A stretch of 64,000 bases of DNA, taken from positions 992,001 to 1,056,000 of the forward strand of contig NC_039494.1 of the NCBI RefSeq assembly GCF_003590095.1. Reading direction: 5' to 3'. Positions 47,701 through 59,800 of the stretch are shown in pieces. The position numbers were made by a program, and so were the translations under genes. This DNA comes from Trichoplusia ni (taxonomy: Eukaryota; Arthropoda; Insecta; Lepidoptera; Noctuidae). Below the pieces are notes generated by a model. The model saw only the letters and a list, made by a program, of their open reading frames with translations. It had not been told where the DNA came from and made no database searches. The stretch's first letter is position 1; each line of letters opens with the position of its first letter.

Positions 47701-50572
47701 GAAAACTATTCTTTCTCACATTTTAACGCCAAGAATGTTGAAACATCCTTGAATTCTATTTCAAAAGATAATGTGCTACTACGTTACATAGTAAAGTAAT
47801 AAACAATGCACAATATCTAACTCTGAATAGCTCCTATTTTTTACTTAGACAGCTGCCTAGCTCATTTCCCACGCACAATACCTGCATGTGTGAACTATTT
47901 TGTACTTATGACGTCATATGTTACAGCATACTTATTTGTTTTGTTGCACATCTGTGTCGAAATACATCGAATGCTTACTGCATTGCATTTGCCTGGTTTG
48001 TCTCCTACAAAACGCCAAAACCATTTAGTTAAATTAAAATTTACAGTTCACAAGTTATGGTTTTTATTTTACGATAACTAAATAAGATTCAACATGCTGT
48101 GTGCACTGGCATGTGCGCATCATTTGAACACATAGGCAATCGCCAAGTTATTTAGAGCATTATAATTTAGAATTAATTTACAGTTGAGCCGAGACGAGTG
48201 CTCATCAAGTTGCTGAGGCGTTACCTCGAGGCCTGCAGGGTTTAATCCTAGATAATTACAGCCGGCTTCATAGAATATCGCCTCGTTGTCTACTTTAAAG
48301 AACCTACTCTTGATGACGCTAATGACGAAATTTGCATGGGAACTCTGCCATAACTGAAAATGTAATAGCTAATCAAATTTAAACTTATGTAGATGTAAGG
48401 CTATAATCAGCTGTTAATGTGTATTAATAAAGTTTAAGAAATCGCTATCGGTAAGGAATTTCATCAATTAACAGTGTTAAGCGAAACAAATTAGATAAGA
48501 TGATAAATATGTAGGTTCTTAGTAAAATCTTTTATTTCTACGGTTTCGTCACGACACTATACACACTTAAAATAAGTTTTATAAAGGTATTATTATATTT
48601 ATTGAGTACCTTCACATAGGATTCCCGTTAGCGAGCTGGGAATTACTTCCTTCCGTCAAGCGGCACTCGGAGCCGAGCACGGAAATAACAGGACGAGACT
48701 GCTCCGACAATCACATTGACGGGGAAATGGACTGAATCAACAGGTCTAAACATCTGTGAAGCTATTTAGCATTCAATATTGCCGTAGCGATTTGTTTGAT
48801 AGGTATTACCGATGATTCAAAGGAGATATGGATAAAGCAGTATTTTAGGCTCACTTTTTCCTAGAGAAGGATTTTTTTCCCCTGGCCCTGTTTCTAATTT
48901 ATGATTTTAGAGACGAGCGCAAGAAATTCAATGAAATTCCTAGAACTGTATTTAAACATTTAACATTCCATTAGTTGGGCACGCACAAAAGTACATGTGG
49001 GTCGAGATCGTCCCATAAAAAAAGTAAAGGATCGATGTGAGCGAACATGTACAATGCGAAAGCGTGGTACAGGCGACAGATGTTCAATAATTATAGCGGG
49101 AGTACAACTTGACAGGATGCGATGCACCTGTGCGCTAAAGACGCACCAAACTTAGACTTAGCAAAAACTAACCTCACGGCGTTCCTTGTACCACCCGTTA
49201 TTTTAATGTTAAATGCTTACCAGCCTCATTCACTGTGAGCAAACACAATATGTGCAAAATAAATGCACACAGAAATGTTAACAAACAAGTTTTAAAGAAT
49301 ACAATTGCTACCTGAAGCTTTTGCATTGTACACGTTCACGGTTAAATGCAATTTGACTATTTTAATTGGAATAAATAAAATATAGGATTTGATAATTAAA
49401 TGTTGATCTCACATTATGTTAGGCTACAATTATAATTTATATACTACATATTATATCTTCAAATTATGGGACCAAGTTGGTACATAGATATGTATGCGTA
49501 ATCTATGTCTTTGTTTATAGTATGTCGTTTAGGTATTTATATTATCGACTTAACGCTAGTGGTAGATAAAAAGACAATCACATTTAAAATCTTGTTTGTT
49601 ATGAATACATATATTTTGCCTAACCCAAAGATACTTAGGGAGAGACCTTATCTTCTAACCAAGGTTACCGGGTATCATTTTCAACGCCGAGTATTACATC
49701 AATAAAACCAAATAAGTACGTCAGTTGAACAGTACAGTCATTAATTGTAACTCGATACGAACCATTCGAATACTTGACCACAGCGAAATCAACATTGACA
49801 ACGGGGCTCGTATTTATAGACACACGAATAATCCCCAGACGCTTTACTTAACGTATTTGAACAATATTGATTTTATTGATGTAAGTTAACAATGTATCAA
49901 ATGAATTTTAAAAGTATTAATGTAAGTACTAAGATGGATGAAAATATAATAAAAATATGGTTTCTATTATTTTAAGTAAAGAATGACTAGGCTAACATTG
50001 GCCTGTGGCATACCTAATACTTATCAGAAGAGACACTTGTCGCTTCCACAAAGTGCTTTTGAGAGCCTTTTCTATTATAAAAGCGAACAAAGGTTTGAGA
50101 AATCCGATATACAAACCGAGTCAAGCTTGAGCTTTTTAAGTAAATGTGTTCCATAATTAAGTCTTTGAACTTAATTTACGCGACTTCATAAATGATTAAG
50201 TTATTTAACTAGACTGCTTTGAAAAATAAGATTAAGTAAACGCTTTACCTTGGTCCCTCTAATTAATTGACTATCAGGAGACGGCTCATATTGAATAACC
50301 ACTGGTTCTCCAATTCAGCTAAGTGAACACTGAAGTAACTTTGAATGAAATCACTTACATTCTTTGATTGAAGAGGAGCTCCCTGTGCAAGTCCATTCGC
50401 TGGGGGCTCTCCATACAAGGGTTGGGCAAGCGGCGCGGCGCGATGAGTCCATCGCTAGCCGCACCGTCGCCGTCCTGCACCATGTCCACCTCCACGCCCA
50501 GGGCTGCCTGAGACACCAGCGTGGGGACCAGGCCCACGCCGCCGCCCGCGCTCAACGCGCTTACCGATAGCA
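44706..50572 (-). CDS. FAM107: FAM107-family protein (5' end not settled), 3 recognised exons
   Basis: Homologue of vertebrate FAM107A/B (DRR1/TU3A), small coiled-coil proteins that bind actin. Exons: 50572-50359, 47207-47104 and 44857-44706, phase-consistent and ending in TAG. The family core is clear: GLIAPRRLPNPCMESPQ, then MDLHRELLFNQRI, matching vertebrate I-x-P-K-K-L-x-N-P and HQELHRELLMNH; next KSELEKALSKHKEKQ, matching KPELQRVLEHRRRNQ; then a coiled coil ELERAIAERARRLEAAEQGAELE. The end, NPTLQQVRARLRHA plus an Ala/Pro tail, corresponds to vertebrate APEFIKVRENLRRI. The first exon is open through its acceptor (TTTTGTGCAG) with LSVSALSAGGGVG, so an upstream exon is expected; the first internal Met is at 50483, giving 126 residues. 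The outer two exons are very GC-rich and the middle one is not. Intron 2 carries a mariner fossil. Confidence 0.82.
45180..45525 (+). pseudogene. Mariner transposase remnant, C-terminal part
   Basis: Plus-strand reading across frames gives WIFQQD (second Asp region of the DDD triad), AHKARRSKQNWL, then SSSPDLTQ (the SPDL third Asp), and further on SLRASLVN and AIDDWPLRLKASIQNKEGHF. This order is that of mariner-family DD34D transposases. Frameshifts and an internal stop break the frame, and the N-terminal part and inverted repeats were not found. It lies in an intron of the FAM107-family gene, antisense to it. Confidence 0.75.
46062..46190. other. GC-rich island with a TATA-like site
   Basis: TATAAATACACGGTCGCAGACC starts at about 46063 on the plus strand, and a GC-rich segment at 46140-46215 follows. 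On the minus strand the same segment has an ATG-led open stretch ending at a GTAAAG donor-like site. Might be an alternative promoter or exon inside the FAM107 intron; no protein similarity recognised. Confidence 0.25.
47370..47409. repeat. 17-bp inverted repeat
   Basis: ATACAGAATTCATTACC (47370-47386), spacer TTATAT, then GGTAATGAATTCAGTAT (47393-47409), with a single mismatch. It lies in FAM107 intron 1, 163 bp upstream of the middle exon. Confidence 0.7.
48633..48691. promoter_or_regulatory. GC-rich putative regulatory island A
   Basis: Within FAM107 intron 1, a GC-rich patch contains GAGCTGGGA (48633-48641), GGCACTCGG (48662-48670) and GGAAATAACAG (48681-48691). The same three words, one of them with a change, occur in the island near 52.8 kb. 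This suggests an enhancer pair; no coding potential seen. Confidence 0.35.
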
Positions 50573-52798
50573 CTGCACAAAACATCACACCGTTTAACAT
50601 ACAGTACATATTCATTGCAGACAGGTGTACATTTAACTCTTAAAGCCATCTCAGAAGTCAGATTGCAAAATACGAAATTTCCATCACAAACCAGATGGCA
50701 ATACGCAATCTGTGTCAAATGACGGAGGGCCTCGCAAACCAACAATGCTATGAATGGTAAATATAAAGTCATAGCATAACTGATGAATCATGTTGTCGTA
50801 CGTATCCGTTAAGTAACAGGTGAGCAGTCATAAAATACAAAGATGTTAGCTAGTTACTTTTCTTTAAACCCGTAATATACTTTGAAAGTTTAAGTTAGAT
50901 AAGTAAGAGTTACTTTGTCCTCCTTATTATTTTTATAACTGTACAATTAACTTCATAGTGTAGCTAATTTATGTACGACATAAAAATCTAGCTAGGCACA
51001 GTGATATTAAGCAATAGGTCTTGTAAGTCGTTTTTGTAACATTCCGAATTAGCCAAGATTAGAGAACAGAAGACGGTTTCATGATACTGGCGTACTGAAT
51101 CACTGATGATATCATCATATTCAAGTATCACATATTAAACATACTAATGCAAGAACATAACATTTGATTTGCAAAAAATATATTAGCATACGGCATCCAC
51201 ATTGAAAGGTTACTTCGCGAATATAATTACACAAAGGCACTTGGGAGTTTGCGTAAAACCTGCTACACGTGTGTCTGTTGGCCACTAGATACAATTTTAG
51301 ACACATGGTTTATTTAATTTTATCGATGAATCAGTTAGCACGAAGGCTAAACAAGAATTTATTTGATATGATTCTGAGAATTTATGATGACTGGCTTTGA
51401 TTTTGCGTCAGAAAAATACTCAAATATTTGTAACAGGTAATAACTATCCAAATAACTTTTTTATAGTTAGAACTACAACCTTTTTAAGCTAATTAATTAT
51501 GATTTATAATGTTAGGAAATATAACTAAAATGTAATTAACCAATTTCAGGGTTACTTAAAACTTTACAGGATGCTAGGTACTCGTATTTGCAGTTTCCTA
51601 TTACAAAAATAAAATATTTATGATACCGTTTAATTTATTACAAATTAAAAAAAAACTATCTAGATTTCTTCGTCACTACTCGTTTACGTGTTAAAAAACA
51701 AATTAGCACTGAAACTGTGTGTAGTGTCGTAAAAGATTTTAAGAAATTGTGTACTAATGTTCTTAATTTTATATTTCTGTAATTGAATAATCAAGCGGAA
51801 AATTGATTTTGAAATAGTCATAATCGGAATACACTCATAAACCTGTACAATCATGTCATTTAATCATGGGCAAGTGCTTGAAACCCTGGCGGTAGCTCCA
51901 AGGTAGAGAATATGTAAAATATTTATTTTCAAATCCAAGACCATTCGAATTTTCTTCTTATGTGCTGTTTTGTTAATTTGGTACATCAGGATTAAAAATC
52001 TGTTATTCACTTCAACTTGTGAGTCAATTTATTCACTATAAGACGCCATCATAATATATAATTCTAAAATATACCTCGCACTTGTTATTTAAATTTCATA
52101 GAATGGATGCTTTTAATGAGTTCGATGTTTAAAAATTGTATAAACTAGGGTAGTATAAATTGTACTGAGTACAAAGTGAGTAAATTAAATGTTACATCAA
52201 CTTGGCTTCGACACGCTACCGCAAGTCTAGATGTAATTCGAATTATTTCGGGAGCTGTACCATACAATCTACGAGCTAAGTTACTGTTCCAAAGAATCCA
52301 AGATAAATAACAACTTCTTAGCATTGTTAGAAGAAATAGGTACCTAATGTTTAATTTATATTTTAAGTCTAATATCCGCCGCGTTCTTCTTATGAATAGG
52401 CTGATTAATCAAAATATAGTGTGTGAATATAGAGACAATGATGTTTACAAATTATACATACCTACATTATACAAACTCATACTGGCACATTTTTAAACAA
52501 CAGGCTTGTTTACTTATCTTGTTCAATGTTTAAAAAAGTACGTGTAAATTCCTAATGACCATTCAAATGATTCATATTACGTACGAGTGTAGATGCTAAG
52601 TAAATTTTGATTCGAAATCAATTACTCATTTACACCTATGTTTTATTCTACGAACAGGATAAAACTTGAATGATTTTTCTTAAAAATCTAAAACCGAGGT
52701 ATAAGTCAAACGTATTGTTCTAAGGTAGTGACCTGGTTTGATGTGAATGCGTTCTGTAGCGTGATTGCGATCCCCCGAACTCCAGGTTAATAAGAGCG
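50573..52798. other. FAM107 upstream / first intron
   Basis: AT-rich stretch between the GC-rich island at 52.8 kb and the first recognised FAM107 exon. No repeat or gene recognised. Confidence 0.45.
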
Positions 52799-52990
52799 CC
52801 GAGTGCCGAGCCCCAGCTCCCAGTTCCTTTCCGGGGAAATAACAGAGGCATTACATGATGATTTTTCTACGGGGGCGCAATCCCAACTCGACTCTTTAAA
52901 ACCTTTCAGCACTCGTTCCTGCTCGTTATCTCACGCCACGGCCTCATTTCAGGCACTTTAGACAAACGGAAACCGCAGTTGAGCTATATA
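52799..52990 (-). promoter_or_regulatory. GC-rich island B and candidate FAM107 promoter/first exon
   Basis: On the minus strand a TATATAG box (52990-52984) is followed about 40 nt on by an ATG (52947-52945) reading M-R-P-W and a GTGAGA donor after 52935. That mini-exon ends in phase 1, as the first recognised FAM107 exon requires; joining them would give 160 residues. The island also carries CCGAGTGCC (52799-52807) and GGAAATAACAG (52835-52845), shared with island A. Transcript evidence is lacking, and the exon is too short to recognise by similarity. Confidence 0.3.
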
Positions 52991-53583
52991 CACAAAGCAC
53001 CACGAAAAATGTAAATTATAAGTGTAATCATTTGTCACGCACTTTTTAATTTGTTATGGTTTTATTTAGTTAACCGAAAGAAGGCCTCGAAGGTGGCGTA
53101 AGATAAGTGATATTGGTTTTTCACTATTGTATATCATTTTTGCCTGTACAAAATATATTTCCAGTTTGTATTATTAGGGTAAATTAAAGTAAATTTCATA
53201 ATACTGCTTTTATCAGTACTGCTTTCCCTTAGAACAAAGTGGAAAGGATACATATAAATGTTTAACATGTTTTCATCGAGATGAACAAGTTACTCTTACA
53301 CAACGCAGTACCTACAAACATAAAAAAATAAAACAAATGTTATCAAAATAACAATGACGCTAGATTTGACATCTTTGTAACGACTAAATATGTCGAGCGT
53401 TAATTGTTAACATTCGGAGACATTAAACTTAATTGCATGAAGCTAGTAGATGTAGAGCAAAAATAGAACACTGGCAGTTGGCTTTACCCGTGACTTAGCC
53501 ATGTCACAGTGAAATTACATAAATGAAAATGATACTCTCATCTTCCACGGCACAAACATAGTACTTAACTACGTATCTATACT

Positions 53584-53846
53584 TCTATACTAATATATAA
53601 AGCTGTAGAGTTTGTTTGTTTGTTTGTTTGAACGCGCTAATCTCAGGAACTACTGGTCCAAATTGAAAAATTCTTTTTGTGTTGAATAGACCATTCATCG
53701 AGGAAGGCTTTAGGCTATGAACCATCACGCTGCGACTAATAGGAGCTAAGATATAATGGAAAATGTGAAAAAAAACCGGGCAGGTATACCTAACTCATAA
53801 CTTATATCTTCTACCCACGGGGACGAAGTCGCGGGCAACAGCTAGT
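53584..53846 (+). mobile_element. Helitron-like CTAGT element, copy 3
   Basis: Runs from TCTATACTAATATATAAAGC to GTCGCGGGCAACAGCTAGT. Includes a (GTTT)n tract at about 53610-53630, AACGCGCTAATCTCAGGAACTACTGG in two blocks, and ATAGACCATTCATCGAGGAAGG. A TC start, a CTAG 3' end followed by T, and an internal GTTT microsatellite fit lepidopteran non-autonomous Helitrons. Non-coding. Confidence 0.65.
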
Positions 53847-56800
53847 GTAATATAAAATGAACCTAAAATCAACAAACATAGTCATTAACTTAATCTAATT
53901 TAGAGTGTTTCCATATTGCAGTCAGCATTAAATTTAAAATGTGTGGAAAGCCCAAAATTGTGCTAATCAGAGATAGTAAGTAGATAAAAAATCTCATTTC
54001 AATTACTTTGTGATAGCATTGCATTATTACAACACAATAGTATGGTAGCTATCCGATACTGAACGTATCAGTACAGATATCAATTTATAAAACTGCATTC
54101 GATATTTTTTTCCATTGTGTTTGTAATCAGACTAGTCGACTTATATCAAATCACTAAGGCATACAATATAACACATTTTGAAAATATTGTTTGCTATGTT
54201 AAGGTCGACTTCCGGACTTATCGAATTCAGAATATCCTCTTTTTAACACGGACCTGCTATGAAAAATTAAATGTATTGTGACCGCAATAGTAAAAATCCA
54301 ATAATAGAAAACCCTAATAGGTACCTTATAGTAACCATAATTATTCAACAGTTTTTTAACAAACTCCAATTGTATTTCTGTAAAAATCGTTACTTTTCAG
54401 CAATATCATGCAATAATAATTACAGTTTTTTTATCATTGTATGTTGAAACAGTGTAAGGAAACATTGAAGCAATAAATAAAAACGCTAGGCACTTATAGA
54501 TAACCGCTATCGAGTAACACGTATTCACTGTGTTAAGAATTTCCCAATTTATAAACTCAATTTATTACGTTATATTCAATTTATTTGATGACCATGGCAG
54601 AAAGTGAGTTAAATATATCAGAAACATAATTTAAAAGACAAAAAAATAATATGAAATAAGATGTGCTAACGTTGCTGTAATTAACAATGTAATTCTATAC
54701 GAAATTTAATTTGTTTCATATACATGTGCGGCAATTTAGCGCGTTTTACTTTATCAACTTCCTTATTGCGTCGGAACAAACAGTGTAGACGTAGAACAAG
54801 TTTAGTTCTAGTCGGCTTACTACACCCAGTAGGTATGTCTAGTTAAATATCTGGCTAGACCAGACGCAGCAGCTCTCTGGTTGAAGACGGAAAAAGAAAG
54901 CCGTGTCATAAAATGTAGAGCTATTTAATCAAGGGGAATTCATTACATATCTTTTATAATTTTGTAATCAAAACGACTTTGTTTCAAACTTTTTATAGTG
55001 TAAGTAAACTTTTAGTATTTATCATTATACGCAGCTTATAATTTAAGTTTTGTAAATCTTATCGTCTAGATCACACGTGTGTACACTACGACGGCTATTT
55101 ATTTAGAAAAAGTAATGAGCTTGGTAATGTACTTTCACTTTGTTATAATTTAACACCTCATTAAGTAGTGTGTTGCATTACCATTATAAAGTAAGTAGTC
55201 GTTAACACGAAACGTAACGCAATAATCCGGGAAATGTCATAGTGATGTGGACCCGGATGTTAGTTACTGTACGACCAACGAAATAACTAAATATCTACCC
55301 TCCTTGGAACGCGATGAAGGTAAATATTTACAGCAATAAAAGTATTTTCACTTCAACACACATCTTAGCAGCCACAAGCCGCGGTGCTGCACGATCTGAA
55401 CGTAAACAAACTGGCTTTAGATTGGTTATTGGCTATTTGTAGGTAGGCTGTAATGACTACCATAAAGTAAAGTAAGAGTGGCCGCGATAGTTAAATTCAA
55501 GTCGAACGTTAGACCATATATATATTATGTATAGCACCTTGGTACCGTCGTCGTACAGGCCACGCGCAGGGAGTGCCCTTGAAAAGGATATCAACTGTGT
55601 ACAAAGTCGGAGCCCCGTATCGAACCAACCGAACCGTCTGTGAAGGTCAAAGCTATACAGGAATATTTCAAGGTTGTTTATAAAACACGCCAAAAGCGGT
55701 GACGTTTTTACAAATTACGACTTTGTATAAAGTCTGTATTAAGCCAGCTATTCGTTATCTTAATTCTTAGATAAATTACTTAACTATTCGTGAAGGATTA
55801 ACGTGCCTAGAGCCCACAGATAAAAGAGGCTCCGTAGTTTGCCATTGTACGTTTAAATATTTGCGGCCCTATATAACGCTGTAGACACATTACGTAATAA
55901 GTAAGAATGCAAAATTTGTAAGATAATGTTTTTTTTACAATCTGAGTTATACTAAGTTGACAGCTACAACACAATTAAATCAAATGGTTTGTTATAAATA
56001 TCATTCACCCTAAAGGTCGCTCGCACTCCATTAACTGACCCCTGACCTATAGGTATGGTATTTTTAGCCTTCCATCTAGCCATACCAAGCTGCAAGGTTG
56101 TTTCAGTACTCATTTGTTGAAACAATTGACGTCAGTCCGCGTCTGAAGGCTACCAACGCCTTGTTCATTCTGCTTTGAATAGATAAAACGATATTTGCGA
56201 GAACTTAAGCTGATGGAAACTAATAAATGGAGGAGTAAGAATGTGTGCTAGCTGAAGGCTAGAGTTCAGGAAGTTTCAGTATAATGGAACCGGTTTTGCG
56301 AGATAAAATACCTTTTATTACTTTAGACAAAGTCTTGGAATTACGTAGCTCAGGTTTTTTGTACTTAACATCGTTCTTGGTTATATGTATGTATGTACTC
56401 AATTTAAATACGTATTTTCAACAGAAATATGGAATATTCATATAATTTATTAGATTAGATTAAAAGACAAAAGTTTCGAAAAACAAAAATAATTTCAATT
56501 TGATTACGTTTTTTAAGTGCTCTATGTAGTCAAATAAACGTTATATGTTAATGAATACAATGTACATAACTACATACATATGTGGTGGGTCTTACTTTCA
56601 TAGCCAGCATTTAATAAATATTGGGTTTCGATCTATTTCGGTATCTAGTTACGTTTTACATTATCAGGATTACATTATGTAACTAACAATAGTCTCCGGA
56701 CAACTATGATAAACAGGAACTATTAAACCATGCTTCATGAAAGTTTGATCACGTTTCTTCAAATAATTCTGAATATGTTCTACCATTGAGGAAGATCCTC

Positions 56801-59800
56801 CATTATTTGTTGCATGCATATCAAAAAGAGATATACATAGGTATGTTTGTGTCTGCGTAATAGTAACTCATATCTGATACAGATATATGATAAACATCAA
56901 CGTGAAAAAATCTTCATGTGACGCAAGCTCTCATGCCTTTGTATAGACGAATTTGTTTAGAGACCCTCGTGAATAAAAAATAATCCGACTATATTATAGT
57001 CTAACAAAACGCATTACTGTAGTATATACACAGTTATGAATCATTTATGATTCATGAATCAATCGTGATGGATAAATACAATATATTGTGGTCGGCCTTT
57101 AAGGTCAGATTACACTTTGGCAAACAGTAATTAATTGTCCGCCGTATAAAGCTGAACAAAGCAGGATCTATGTTGTTTAATACTTGGGATTTAAAATATT
57201 GTAGCATTAGTATTATTTTCTTAGCGCCGCGCCCGATGCAAGTACCATAAATTTATACCAATTACGATACAATTTCAAAGCTAATTAATTAAATTGCAAC
57301 CCTGCCTCGGCTCGTTTCCGAGGCGAGTGAAGTTAAATTACTGTTAACTAGTAGTTTAGTCGCTCAAACGTGCAACAAAATATCACAAAATACAGTTTCG
57401 GCATTTTTCACTACCTTCTCATCTTTTCAAGTCAGTACTTTGTTCATGATTGCCATATTTCAACACATTTTCATATTTATATACACTGTTTACTTAGGTG
57501 TTATGAATAATTATGTAATTTTTGGTTGTAACAAACATCCGCGGGAACAAAAATAAGTTACTTCTTAACATGATTACCTTATAAATAAGGAAATGTACAA
57601 TATTTATGCGTTTAAATGCCACATCATATAACACCTTAGCCAATTTATCAATTAGTTACTAGTTAACTAACTTAACAAAGATTTAAGTTGGGTAACGTGT
57701 AAGAGAGTTGCAGTTATGTTTCCAAGTTACAATCGTGACATCATTAACTAAGAGCCTTTTAATTTTATTATCGATCTTCTTTATCATAATTACTGTAAAC
57801 GGGTTTCTAATAATGGGCATGACGCACTCTTGCCATCTAACGAATGTTGTCTGTATACGGCCATATAGGCACAAGGCACATTGAAACTGTGTCAATAGAA
57901 CGGGTGTACGAACGCAGTTGAAACAGCAGGTAGGTAACGTAACATGTGACTTACAACAACACACACGAATATCTCGCCAACGTGTATTGATCTCTGAACG
58001 AATAAAAAGATTATGGAAACTTCAACAGACTAAAAACCTTTAATAAGTATTTCTTCAGGGCTGTTCCCTCCAAATCAGTTGTACGATCCTATATCCGGGT
58101 ATTCCAATAGACAACTTTATTACAAACAACTAAAATACTAACTACAAACTACGATGAGTTAAAAGATGGAAGTTATTGCGAACAGTTACTAAATCGATTT
58201 GGCAAAAATTCAAACTATTTCAGAAAGGGGTCAGACTTCCATCTACCACGTTTTGTTGCGTAACTTTATAAATGGATGATCTGGTTTACGATATGGGTAA
58301 TCATTATAAAACAGGCGTGACTATCAGACAATAAAGTAGCAGGGTTATTTTCGCCCGCAATAATGGTACGGAAGATGTTATTGCTTCAGATAATTATTCC
58401 CGAGACACGTGCGCTCGTAGGGCGGGGTGTTTATAATCTATAGTTTATTATGGTTAGTTGTTGTGCTGAAACAATTAAATGGTAGCAGCACGAAGAAAAA
58501 ATATTTAACTCGAATCGTCCGTATAAAACAACACAGTATACAAACGAAGTTAATCGGAAAATTAAAGCTTTTAGACATAACGTTTCATAATAATTTTATG
58601 CATCGTTCTAACAAATCAGTACAATAAAGGTGTTTAAAAATAGACACTACCTCGTCGATTACATTTGTCTAATATAAATAGGAATACCAACGCGGCAACA
58701 CGTAAGCGATGTGAAGCATTAAAATATCTTAACTGTTGTGATGACGTACACCAATCAACATCGAACGAATGATCCCTCCGTGACACGATCAATAAGCCAC
58801 TTCCTCATGCGGGCGCACACGAATCAGTTATTATTGTTGATGACAGTTATAACTATGTAAGTATGTACAATACAAATTTTTCCCGTGTGCCTTAATGGGA
58901 GAGGTTAAGTGATTCGACCAAAGGAGATGCACAGCGCAGTCTTAATAACCACCAATAAAACTAATAGAACTTCGTTGTTGAAATAGGTGGCCCTCCTTAA
59001 CTATTTTAGTAAACTTTCTTTTGAATTTAGGCCGTAGAAGATTTGTGTCTGGAACAAAGTACCTACAGTTTTTGCCCGACTAAGTACTATGTGTTATTTC
59101 ACAACAGCCTGTTTTGTATCTACAAATGATAACCTGTCATTAGGGATTAGCTAACGTTCATTTTAAACAGATAGGGGTGTGACGACGAAAGGGTTACACA
59201 GATTTAGGGGACGACCCCTTGTTTGATTGCAAGGACACTATAGACTTATTAGAATAAAACCGATATACCACACATGTCGGCACGAACTTTTACTGACTGA
59301 CCTTTTTGAGAAATAAACTCAGTGACAGAAACGAAAAAAAAACAGAACTTTCGGGAAAAGAGGCTGTGCTCTCCCAAACACAGTTCATAACATAAAAAAA
59401 GAAACCACTGCAACAAAAAAACACAATATCATTACAGTATCTGGGGGTCTACCGCCACGTCTTAAAGTATGTAATATAATTGCGGGTGCGGAACAAAGAT
59501 ACCGCTCTACGCCTAATACTCCTTTGAGAGGCAGAGTGGTAGACCCTCAATTAATTAATGAAATCACTAGTAGCCAGGTATTTTAATATACATTGTGATA
59601 AATTTAAACGGTTTCATTCTTTTTAATTACATGACACGTTAATCTCAAAATTACACTTTAAAATAAAATTACAACAACGTTCCTTTAGATTACGCAGTCC
59701 ATCTACATGTTTAAGCATGAACTCAAAAATTACCTAATAGATTTGACCCTGATTCACCAAAGAAAATTGAAATAATTCAACTAGATTAAACACACAAATT

